A DNA stretch of 7,569 nt from Gemmatimonadota bacterium (lineage in GTDB: Bacteria > Gemmatimonadota > Gemmatimonadetes > Longimicrobiales > Longimicrobiaceae), in the NCBI GenBank assembly GCA_019240375.1, contig JAFAYN010000575.1:1-7569 (forward strand), in the 5' to 3' direction. A program made the position numbers and the translations under genes. The notes beneath the pieces are model-generated. The model was given only the letters and a program-made list of their open reading frames with translations, searched no databases and was not told the origin of the DNA. Numbering within the stretch: position 1 is the first letter of the stretch; the number at the start of each line of letters is the position of its first letter. This document shows positions 1 to 5,859 of the stretch, piece by piece.

Positions 1-52
1 AAGGGGAGGAAGACGGTGCGGGCTGCTCCGAGCCGGCGGTCGAGTCGGACAT
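1..52 (-). CDS. Possible start of a further operon gene, cut by the left edge
   Basis: An open frame starts with ATG at 52 and runs off the window, giving 17 residues beginning MSDSTAGSEQPAPSSS. It starts 36 bp after the stop codon of the SPFH-like gene, on the same strand, which fits the spacing of the other genes here. A GGAG lies about 9 nt upstream of this ATG. Two further in-frame ATGs at 67 and 70 lack a visible Shine-Dalgarno sequence, so 52 is preferred. The visible part is Ser/Pro/Ala-rich and looks like a disordered N-terminus, so no function can be given. Chance openness over so short a stretch cannot be excluded. Confidence 0.35.
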   Translation of the reverse strand, partial: MSDSTAGSEQPAPSSSP

Positions 53-88
53 CGAAGGGATCTCCATCATTCGGGTGGTTCGCGCCGT

Positions 89-1258
89 TCAGCCGCGCAG
101 AGAGCGTTCGAGCTCCACCGGGTCGGACAGGGCGCGCAGGGTGTCGAGCTCGTGCGGGACGAGGCTGCGCTCCAGCGAGGCGAAGAGCTGGCGTGCGCGC
201 TCGGCGTACCGCGCACGTACCGCCGACTCGCCCAGGTCTTCGAGCAGCACCTCGGCGACCAGGTGCAGCAGCGCCGAGCGCAGCTCCAGGCGCCTTCCCG
301 AGCCGCTGACGTTCTGCGTGGCCGAGACGACCTGGTGCAGCAGCGCGACCAGCCCTCCGGTGGCTGGAGGAAGCGCGGCGGCGCCGTCGGTGTGGATGCC
401 CGGGAGCGTCCCGGGTCCCGCGACGCGCGGCGGGCCGGGCTGGAGCACCGTGTGGAACACCGCCCGGAACTCGTCGGGCGTGGAGATCCCGCCCGCCACC
501 TGCTTCATGGCGCTGATGCGGACGTCCACCGCGGCGGCGCGGAGCCGCGCGCCCTCGCGCACTTCCTGCGCGGCCGCGTCCATGTCGGCGGCGCCGAGGG
601 TGTGCAGGTTCTCCGCGTCGCTCATGCGCCGCGAGGATTCCATCCTCGCCATCCCGACCCGCTCGTCGCGGCTGATCCGGTCGAGATCCGCCTCGGTATC
701 GCGCGCGCCCCTGGTGGCCTCCTCGGGGAGCAGCCTTCCCAGCTCCAGCGACCGCAGAGCGATCCCGTACCCGGCGGCGAAGGCCTTCAGCTCCGGCAAC
801 CTGTGCCGCAGGACCTCCTGCGCGGAGGCCGTGAAGCTGAACACGACCTCGGTCCACTGCAGCTGCTTCACGTCGCGGCCGATCACCTGGCGCGCGCGCT
901 CGGCGACCAGCCCGAGCGGATCGCGGTTGCGGAGGCTGGCCAGCAGGTGCGGGTCGCTCACCGAGTAGTACAGGTCCAGGAGGAGGTCGAAGCGGTGCGC
1001 CTCCTCGTCTTCGAGCACCACGTGCTGGTTGACGTCCAGGTGCAGGTCCGGCGACGCGTCCACCGCGACGGCGAAGAACCGCCCCTGCGGCCAGAGCCGC
1101 CCCAGCAGCCCCTGCTTCAGCCGCGTGCCGGGAGGGAGGATGGTGCGGAACTTCTCGCCCGACTCGCCCACGCGCTCGAACACCACCACGTTGTGCCCCT
1201 CCAGCGGCTCGGCGGGGTGGTCCCTCACCAGGCGCTCTTCGAAGGTCTGATTGCTCAT
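89..1258 (-). CDS. SPFH/band-7-like (prohibitin/stomatin-type) protein without a membrane anchor
   Basis: This 389-aa protein is the last complete gene of the operon. Residues about 60-180 look like an SPFH core: alternating beta segments (FFAVAVD near 62, HVVLEDEEAHRFDLLLDLYYSV at about 79-100), then an alpha/beta part with VAERARQVIGRDVKQLQW and a final strand before LLPEE at 177. Residues about 180-250 are highly charged, with Arg/Glu/Asp/Met heptad-like spacing, as in the coiled-coil arm of SPFH proteins. A Pro/Gly-rich linker (274-300) leads to a separate helical domain (303-388). SPFH proteins form ring or cage scaffolds on membranes and often organise proteases. Here no N-terminal hydrophobic segment is seen, so membrane contact would have to come through a partner or a peripheral surface. 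The start has a purine-rich AAGAGAA about 3-9 nt upstream. The family call rests on pattern recognition only. Its place behind the motor genes suggests it works with them. Confidence 0.6.
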   Translation of the reverse strand: MSNQTFEERLVRDHPAEPLEGHNVVVFERVGESGEKFRTILPPGTRLKQGLLGRLWPQGRFFAVAVDASPDLHLDVNQHVVLEDEEAHRFDLLLDLYYSVSDPHLLASLRNRDPLGLVAERARQVIGRDVKQLQWTEVVFSFTASAQEVLRHRLPELKAFAAGYGIALRSLELGRLLPEEATRGARDTEADLDRISRDERVGMARMESSRRMSDAENLHTLGAADMDAAAQEVREGARLRAAAVDVRISAMKQVAGGISTPDEFRAVFHTVLQPGPPRVAGPGTLPGIHTDGAAALPPATGGLVALLHQVVSATQNVSGSGRRLELRSALLHLVAEVLLEDLGESAVRARYAERARQLFASLERSLVPHELDTLRALSDPVELERSLRG

Positions 1259-1296
1259 GGTTCTCTTCGGTTGATGAAGTCGGTGAGCGCTTTCAT
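1255..1296 (-). CDS. Possible 13-residue bridging mini-ORF
   Basis: On the minus strand, ATG at 1296 opens a 13-codon frame (MKALTDFINRREP) ending in TGA at 1257-1255. Its start overlaps the stop codon of the 321-aa gene as ATGA, and its own stop overlaps the start codon of the SPFH-like gene as ATGA. It therefore fills the 34-bp gap exactly. It could pass terminating ribosomes from one gene to the next (translational coupling), or it could be a coincidence in a short spacer. No function as a peptide is claimed. Confidence 0.2.
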   Translation of the reverse strand: MKALTDFINRREP

Positions 1297-2258
1297 GTCG
1301 GCGCTCGCTTCCCCGTCCCCGCGTCCAGCAGGGCGCCCGCGCGATCCACGCGGTCGCGCTGCGCGGCCACCCGGCGCACCCCCGCCTCCACCCGCGAGCG
1401 CCAGAGCGCGGCGGTGGCGGACGCCCACGCCTCCGGGCCCGCCGCCGCTACCCCGCGCAGCACGGCGTCGTCGCCCGGGCTCAGGGCGCCCTCGCGGCGC
1501 AGCTCGCGGTGGAGCCGGCCGCGCGCCGCCAGCGAGAACGCCAGCTCGCCCGCCAGCCGCTCTGCCAGCGTGACGAAGCCGTCGCGCGCGAGCGCCGCCA
1601 CCGCGTCCAGACTGCCGTCCGCCACGGGATCGGCCTCGTCAGTGCCCGCGAGGGCCCGGGTCTCGGCGCAGAGCGAGCGGACCCTCTCGATACGCGCCTC
1701 CAGCGCCTCCCGCCGCGTGTTCGCCGCGCGCTCGCGCCGCTCGATCGGCGCGGATTCGGCGAGAGACGCGTCCGCCAGGTAACCGGCCTGGGTGTAGCGC
1801 TTCCCCGCCATGCGCGCCTGGGCTGCCGCCAGCAGCTCCGCGGGTGCCCGGATGCAGGGAAGGGCGCGCAGCCGGGGCACCCGTGCGTGGTCGCGCAGCC
1901 GCCCCACGGCCCCTGCCGCCATCTCGATCTTCCCGGCCGCCTGCACCAGCGCCCGCATGGCCGCCAGCGTCCTGCGCCCGCGAAGGACCTCGTCCAGCGC
2001 GGCGCGAAAGTGCTCACGGTGGATCGCGTCGTCGGCCCGGGCGCGGAAGGCGTCGCGGGCGGCCAGCAGCGCCGGGTCGTGCCGGCGCACCTCGGGGACG
2101 CCCGCTTCCAACTCGCCGAAGTCACGTGTGGCGCGCAGGTACGCCGTGCGGAGCAGCCGCTTGATGCGCCGGTCGGACAGGTGCCCGTACTCGAAGCGCC
2201 AGAGGGCGCGGCGCAGCGCGGTATCGTCCGTACGGGGGTTGCCCGGGGGCGGGCTCAC
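1293..2258 (-). CDS. Unrecognised all-helical, Arg/Ala-rich soluble protein
   Basis: This 321-aa protein matches no family I recognise. The start codon is GTG at 2258, overlapping the stop of the OmpA-like gene by 4 bp (GTGA), so translation is probably coupled to that gene. No clear Shine-Dalgarno sequence precedes it. The composition is dominated by Ala, Arg, Leu and Glu, with helix-forming stretches at about 14-50, 65-125, 138-205, 215-257 and 265-313. There is no signal peptide or transmembrane segment, so it is expected in the cytoplasm. The N-terminal block at 17-50 (ALWRFEYGHLSDRRIKRLL and what follows) is the most distinctive and aromatic part. Residues 180-205 and 287-313 may form coiled coils. 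Because it sits directly behind the MotA/MotB-like pair, a cytoplasmic partner that links the motor to the rest of the system is a reasonable but unproven guess. It could be the analogue of the third component of Zorya-type operons. Confidence 0.75.
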   Translation of the reverse strand: MSPPPGNPRTDDTALRRALWRFEYGHLSDRRIKRLLRTAYLRATRDFGELEAGVPEVRRHDPALLAARDAFRARADDAIHREHFRAALDEVLRGRRTLAAMRALVQAAGKIEMAAGAVGRLRDHARVPRLRALPCIRAPAELLAAAQARMAGKRYTQAGYLADASLAESAPIERRERAANTRREALEARIERVRSLCAETRALAGTDEADPVADGSLDAVAALARDGFVTLAERLAGELAFSLAARGRLHRELRREGALSPGDDAVLRGVAAAGPEAWASATAALWRSRVEAGVRRVAAQRDRVDRAGALLDAGTGKRAPT

Positions 2259-2908
2259 GGCGCCCCCCGGGCGGCATCGGGAAGGCGGCCGGAGAAGTAG
2301 ATGCGCAACTCGATTCGCCGGTTGCGGCTGCGCCGTCTGCTCACGGGACGGTTCTGGGCGTAGCCGTTCACCGACATCCGCCGCTCCTCCAGCGGCCTCG
2401 CGCCACCCGTCAGGAAGCGCATCACGGCGGTGGCGCGCGCGATGGAGAGCTCCCAGTTGTCGCGCGGGTAGACGGAGCGCCGGAAGGGAAGGTCGTCGGT
2501 GTGCCCCTCGATCTGGATCTGCTCGTACAGGAGACCGCGACCCTGGCCGTCCACCCGGTGGAACACGTCGCGCAGCCGCCGCAGCAGCGCGGCGCCATGC
2601 GGGTGCAGCTCGTAGCTGCCGGGCTCGAACAGGACCCTGTCGCCGAAGCGGATCTGCAGCAGGTTCAGGTCGGCGGAGTCGGCCACCTGGCCCGCCGCGA
2701 TCTCGGCCGCGAACTCCTGGTGCAGCACGGACACGAACAGCGCCTGCTTCTGCCGGGCGATCGCCAGCTGCGCGCTCGCCGAGCTGAAGTTGCTCTCCAC
2801 GAAGTGGATGAGGAGGAAGAACATCAGCATCGACGTGAGCATGTCAACGAGCCCCGGCCAGTAGTGGACGCGGGTGTTGACGAGGTTGGTGGCGAGGGCG
2901 CTCTTCAT
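2255..2908 (-). CDS. MotB/ZorB-like stator subunit with OmpA peptidoglycan-binding domain
   Basis: This 217-aa protein has the full MotB-type layout. A short cytoplasmic N-terminus leads into one transmembrane helix (about 17-37) whose start, WPGLVDMLTSMLMFFLL, matches the MotB pattern of an Asp followed by a hydrophobic Met-rich helix. Asp22 (codon 2843-2845) is the expected proton-carrying residue. A helical periplasmic linker (40-75) precedes an OmpA-like domain (about 82-207), with IEGHTDD at 133-139, DNWELSIARA at 150-159 and NRRIEL at 196-201. These are the signature segments that hold diaminopimelate of peptidoglycan. The start has GGAG about 9 nt upstream. The gene lies 15 bp after its MotA-like partner and overlaps the next gene. 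MotB-family proteins dimerise inside a pentameric MotA-family ring and couple proton flow to movement. There are no flagellar genes nearby, so a Zorya-like or sensor role is likelier than motility. TolR/ExbD is less likely because those lack an OmpA domain. Confidence 0.88.
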   Translation of the reverse strand: MKSALATNLVNTRVHYWPGLVDMLTSMLMFFLLIHFVESNFSSASAQLAIARQKQALFVSVLHQEFAAEIAAGQVADSADLNLLQIRFGDRVLFEPGSYELHPHGAALLRRLRDVFHRVDGQGRGLLYEQIQIEGHTDDLPFRRSVYPRDNWELSIARATAVMRFLTGGARPLEERRMSVNGYAQNRPVSRRRSRNRRIELRIYFSGRLPDAARGAP

Positions 2909-2923
2909 GGCTGGCGCTCCGCG

Positions 2924-4072
2924 TCAGAAGAGGAAGACCAGGAGCGCCACGAGCGCGCCTGCCCCCAGGAGCGCCGGGAGCGGGTTGCGCCACGCCAGGG
3001 TGAGGCCATCGTCCACCCACGCTCCCACGCTCGCGCCCCGTACCGCCACCGGTTCCTGGCGTTGCTGTACCGCGCGCATCGCTACCGATTCCGCCACCTT
3101 CACCAGCGCGTCGTTGGCATTGGCCAGCTGCTTCACCAGGGTGGTGAGCGCGCCCGCCGCCTCCTCCGCCGGCCCACGGGCGGACTGTTGCGTGATCGCG
3201 CGGATGCTCCCCACGATAGCGCCGAACGCGTCCTGCATCTCCTGCAGCCGCTCCAGGTTACCGGCCTGGTGCTCGGAAAGGCTACCCAGGCTGGCGAAGG
3301 TGTCGCTGAGCTGCAGCGACAGCTTCTCCATCGCTGTTTCGTCCTCCACTGCGCCCACGGTGGCGGGGAGCAGTTGCTCGGTGGTGAACCGCTCCAGCGC
3401 GTCGTAGCACGCAGACTGGGCGCGGGCAAGGAAGAAGTTCAGGAACGAAATGGCGATGGCGCACGAGAGCCCCACCAGCGTGGTGACGAACGCCGTTTTC
3501 TTGCTGGCGATGATCGCTCCGAGGCTCTGTGCCGCCTCCGCGAACCCACCCGCCGCCGGTACCCCGGATGCGCTGGGAAGCACGCCCTGCATCTGCAGCA
3601 GCATCAGGCACAGCCCCACGAAGGTGCCCAGCATCCCCAGCATCATCGCCAAGTCCACCGCATATCCGGGAAACGCGAGTCCCACGCTGGCGTTCTCGCG
3701 TAGCAGCGTGATCTGCTGCAGCGCCTCCAGGTTCACCTTTACCCGCGCCTGCTTCATGCGCGCGAGGGCGGCGAGGCGGTCCCCGATCAGGGTGTCCGGA
3801 GGCACGTTCTCGCGCAGCTCGGCGAGCTCCACCGGCGGCGGCACGACAGGGCGGCTCCCCTCGGCCTGCTCGGCGCCTTCACGTTCGTGGATCCCGCGAA
3901 GTTTCTCGCGCACACCGTTCAGCGCGCGTTGCTCCACGGAGCGGTAGCGGTGCAGGTGGCGGATCGCGGCGGTGGCCGCCGCCGCGCCTAGGGCGAACAG
4001 CAGCAGCAGGATCAGACGTCCGATGCCGGTGTTCTGCTGCCAGAGTAGGGTGAGGATGCCGTGTTCGGTCAT
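2924..4072 (-). CDS. MotA/TolQ/ExbB/ZorA-like proton-channel subunit
   Basis: This is a 382-aa inner-membrane protein. Predicted segments are TM1 about 18-37, a large cytoplasmic loop 38-136, TM2 about 137-161 containing the family signature LGTFVGL (148-154), a periplasmic loop, and TM3 about 192-216 containing TAFVTTLVGL, the usual TolQ/ExbB TM3 pattern. Thr150 and the Thr residues at 193-198 are candidates for lining the proton path. A helical tail (217-360) follows, with coiled-coil-like stretches near 245-345, and then a fourth hydrophobic segment at 365-382 at the very C-terminus, which is unusual for the family. Topology therefore resembles TolQ/ExbB/ZorA rather than flagellar MotA. 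It should form a pentamer around the MotB-like dimer encoded next. The start at 4072 follows the CHAT gene by 30 bp and has no obvious Shine-Dalgarno sequence. The family call is strong. The specific role in defence or envelope sensing is inferred from context. Confidence 0.87.
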   Translation of the reverse strand: MTEHGILTLLWQQNTGIGRLILLLLFALGAAAATAAIRHLHRYRSVEQRALNGVREKLRGIHEREGAEQAEGSRPVVPPPVELAELRENVPPDTLIGDRLAALARMKQARVKVNLEALQQITLLRENASVGLAFPGYAVDLAMMLGMLGTFVGLCLMLLQMQGVLPSASGVPAAGGFAEAAQSLGAIIASKKTAFVTTLVGLSCAIAISFLNFFLARAQSACYDALERFTTEQLLPATVGAVEDETAMEKLSLQLSDTFASLGSLSEHQAGNLERLQEMQDAFGAIVGSIRAITQQSARGPAEEAAGALTTLVKQLANANDALVKVAESVAMRAVQQRQEPVAVRGASVGAWVDDGLTLAWRNPLPALLGAGALVALLVFLF

Positions 4073-4102
4073 GATCGCGGTAGGGAGGGTTCGGTTTGGG
4101 GG

Positions 4103-4876
4103 TCAGTTGTTGCGGAAGATGAACCCGCGCCCGAAGACATTGTCGAAGCGGTGCTCGGCCTTCGCGAAGCCAGGACGATTCTCGAACAGCACGTCGTCGG
4201 CATGGAAGGTTTTGATGTCGGTCACCATGCCCGGACCGCGCGGCTCCACCGGCTCCACAGGCACTGCGGAGACGGACGGCTCCGCGACGAGCGGGAGGGA
4301 GGGGTCCACGCCGGGGCGGATGCGCAGCACCGGGATGGTGGACTCGGCGTTTCCCTCGAGCTCGAGCTGGCTCACGGCGAGGTCGAACGATGCCTGCACT
4401 GTCTTCCCCATCCCCAGCGCTCCGTAGAACGACTCGGCGAATACGATCGCCGAGGCGTCGCTGAGGGGCTGATTCATCCCGATGGCATAGTCCACGATTT
4501 CGCTCAGCGCATCCACGATGGGGAGGGTGTTGCACCCGTTCAGTACTACCACCTTGATCCATTCGTTCAGGATCCCGAACAGCTTCGCCAGCGCTTCCTT
4601 TCCCACCACCGTCGGCCGGCCGTACGCGTCTCCCATGTAGATGGCGCCGTCGCTGCCGTGCCCGGCGAAGTGCACGATCCGCGGATCGTGCTGCATCAGC
4701 GCGTGCTGCAGGTCGCGAGTGCGCGCGGCGAAGTAGGGCACCAGCTTTACCCGGTCGCGTGCACGCCCCTTCCGGAGCGCGTGCTCGATCGCCCGCACCT
4801 CTTCATCGAGCCGAAGCGGTGCCCGGTCGCGGAACGGGTCCGACGCCAGGAAAAGCACTTTGATCCTGTCTTCCAT
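4103..4876 (-). CDS. CHAT-domain cysteine protease
   Basis: This is a 257-aa protein when started at ATG 4876. A second in-frame ATG at 4882 gives two more residues but lies directly against the Shine-Dalgarno sequence. The following numbers are for the 4876 start. Residues about 4-170 form a CHAT (caspase HetF-associated with TPRs) domain. It opens with a beta strand VLFLASDP and a DEEVRAIEHAL helix, then HFAGHGS with catalytic His73 (codon 4658-4660), and VVVLNGCNT with catalytic Cys115 (codon 4532-4534). These are followed by the IGM and FAESFYGAL segments common in small CHAT proteins. Both catalytic residues are present, so it should be active. A Pro/Val-rich linker (about 195-215) leads to a 40-residue tail of unknown type. 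There are no TPRs or other sensor domains, and no signal peptide. CHAT proteases act as effectors or activators in bacterial conflict systems, e.g. Craspase and gasdermin activation. It lies between the caspase and motor genes. Confidence 0.88.
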   Translation of the reverse strand: MEDRIKVLFLASDPFRDRAPLRLDEEVRAIEHALRKGRARDRVKLVPYFAARTRDLQHALMQHDPRIVHFAGHGSDGAIYMGDAYGRPTVVGKEALAKLFGILNEWIKVVVLNGCNTLPIVDALSEIVDYAIGMNQPLSDASAIVFAESFYGALGMGKTVQASFDLAVSQLELEGNAESTIPVLRIRPGVDPSLPLVAEPSVSAVPVEPVEPRGPGMVTDIKTFHADDVLFENRPGFAKAEHRFDNVFGRGFIFRNN

Positions 4877-4882
4877 CTGCAT

Positions 4883-4889
4883 CCTTTCT
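4883..4889 (-). promoter_or_regulatory. Shine-Dalgarno deciding the CHAT start
   Basis: On the minus strand, AGAAAGG is followed immediately by ATGCAGATG. The first ATG (4882) has zero spacing and would be a poor start, while the second (4876) has a 6-nt spacing. This favours initiation at 4876. Confidence 0.6.
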
Positions 4890-4917
4890 CATATATTGTC
4901 CCTATGGGATCTTTGAA
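4890..4917 (-). promoter_or_regulatory. Weak candidate promoter ahead of the CHAT gene
   Basis: The 83-bp gap between the caspase and CHAT genes is the largest in the lower operon and holds an AT-rich patch that stands out in this GC-rich window. On the minus strand, TTCAAA (4917-4912) and TATATG (4895-4890) are separated by 16 bp and each match the housekeeping consensus at 4 of 6 positions. The -10-like box lies so close to the Shine-Dalgarno sequence that the 5' leader would be almost absent, which weakens the call. The AT-rich sequence may simply keep the ribosome site unstructured. Confidence 0.2.
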
Positions 4918-4965
4918 CGGATTGATCGACTTTCCAGTCCGGAGCGCGTTGCGCCGTCAGCTCCA

Positions 4966-5793
4966 CTAGCCGCGCATAACCGGGCGGTCCAGGTGAAATG
5001 CCATCTCCAGCGGGAACTCGGGATCGGGTGTTCCCAGCATCATGATCTGCGGCTCCTGCTGCGGGTTGTCGTTCTGCACGCGTTCGCACAGGTGCTTGTG
5101 CAGCGCCCAGAAGCTGTCGCGGAACGCTCCGCCGTCCCAGAGATTCAGCAGGTGGTGGAGGTAGAGCCCCTCCTGCGCCTTCTGCCCTTCGCCCGCGGCC
5201 GCCATCATCAGCACGCTGGTCCGGATCCCGTCGTCGTGAGACGGCACGCGCAAGGTGCACGACCCGGGCTGCGCGAACTGCTGTACCCCCCTCATCACCG
5301 GGCCAGCGGAGCGGTAGACCGGCCGGTCGGGCGCGGGCGGCAGGCCGGGATACGCGGCCAGCACCTCGTCGCCGTGGCGCCCCATCCCGCCGCCGAAGCA
5401 GCTCTCGGACACCACCAGCACGCGCGTCCCGGGCGCCGCTAGCCTCCAGATCTCCACCAGCTCGTCGTCGATGAGTTCGGCGTCGTGCAGGCACCACGTC
5501 TCGTCCCGCCTGTCCCGCTCGTCACCGTCCATGTCGGGCACCTGCGAGCCGTGCCCCGAGTAGGAGACGAAGAGGGTGTGGCCGGGCTCCAGCGCCCGGA
5601 CGGTGGCGGCGAGGAGGCCGCCGACCGCTTGCCGCGTGGCATCGGCGCCGCGCAGCACGTGGATGGCGCCGTACCCCGCCTGGTACGCCAGCCCCGCCAC
5701 CTTCCACGCGCTCTCTTCGCTCCGCGACAGCGGGCATTCGCTATTCGAGGCCGGGTGGTTCACTCCGATGTGGATCGAGCTGCCGCGTGCCAT
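4966..5793 (-). CDS. Caspase-family (metacaspase/orthocaspase, peptidase C14) protease
   Basis: This 275-aa protein is a single p20-type caspase domain with no prodomain, TPR, WD40 or transmembrane segment. The N-terminal strand SIHIGVN (6-12) is followed by a helix and a glycine-containing strand. VSYSGHGSQV (76-85) carries catalytic His81 (codon 5551-5553). An acidic DMDGDE loop (87-92) and RDETWCLHDAELIDDEL (96-112) follow, typical of metacaspases, with Asp109/Asp110 plausible calcium ligands. VVSESCFGG (127-135) carries catalytic Cys132 (codon 5398-5400). The motif is ESCFGG instead of the common DxCHSG. Metacaspases usually cleave after Arg or Lys. In bacteria they serve in programmed death and in anti-phage systems, sometimes activating gasdermins or cleaving many targets. 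The C-terminal 60 residues (from about 215) complete the fold and are probably family-specific. ATG 5793 is preceded by GGAG at 8-nt spacing. The CHAT protease gene follows directly, and no obvious inhibitor or regulatory domain is fused. Confidence 0.9.
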   Translation of the reverse strand: MARGSSIHIGVNHPASNSECPLSRSEESAWKVAGLAYQAGYGAIHVLRGADATRQAVGGLLAATVRALEPGHTLFVSYSGHGSQVPDMDGDERDRRDETWCLHDAELIDDELVEIWRLAAPGTRVLVVSESCFGGGMGRHGDEVLAAYPGLPPAPDRPVYRSAGPVMRGVQQFAQPGSCTLRVPSHDDGIRTSVLMMAAAGEGQKAQEGLYLHHLLNLWDGGAFRDSFWALHKHLCERVQNDNPQQEPQIMMLGTPDPEFPLEMAFHLDRPVMRG

Positions 5794-5817
5794 GCCGTAT
5801 CTCCGGTGTGGGTGCGT

Positions 5818-5841
5818 GCGCCGCCGCTTATGCGGCGGCGC
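5818..5841 (-). other. Perfect 10-bp stem-loop between the first two operon genes
   Basis: GCGCCGCCGC and GCGGCGGCGC form a perfect inverted repeat around a 4-nt TTAT loop. It lies in the 66-bp gap between the 281-aa gene and the caspase gene. On the minus strand it is not followed by a T-run, so it is not a convincing intrinsic terminator. It could attenuate transcription, protect the upstream mRNA or mark a processing site, and so set caspase dose relative to the first gene. Chance in GC-rich DNA is possible, though a perfect 10-bp stem with a short loop in a short spacer is noteworthy. Confidence 0.6.
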
Positions 5842-5859
5842 GGTGGATCGAGCCGCGGG

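Noticed and set aside
152..1573. Long plus-strand open frames across the SPFH and 321-aa genes (75-968, 152-1573, 1509-2300)
   Set aside because: The translations are Arg/Ala/Pro/His-rich with no domain pattern and lie antisense to better minus-strand genes. They are typical shadows in GC-rich DNA.
2255..4072. Flagellar MotA/MotB stator
   Set aside because: The MotA-like topology is TolQ/ZorA-like with a C-terminal transmembrane helix, and no flagellar or chemotaxis gene is nearby.
1293..4072. Calling the locus a standard Zorya system
   Set aside because: Only the ZorAB-like pair is recognisable. No helicase, nuclease or EH-signature protein is seen in the window.
4355..4366. CTCGAGCTCGAG palindromic repeat
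   Set aside because: It lies inside the CHAT coding region and encodes ordinary Glu/Leu codons, with no sign of a regulatory role.
5818..5841. Intrinsic terminator after the 281-aa gene
   Set aside because: The stem is strong but no T-run follows on the minus strand, so it is listed only as a stem-loop.
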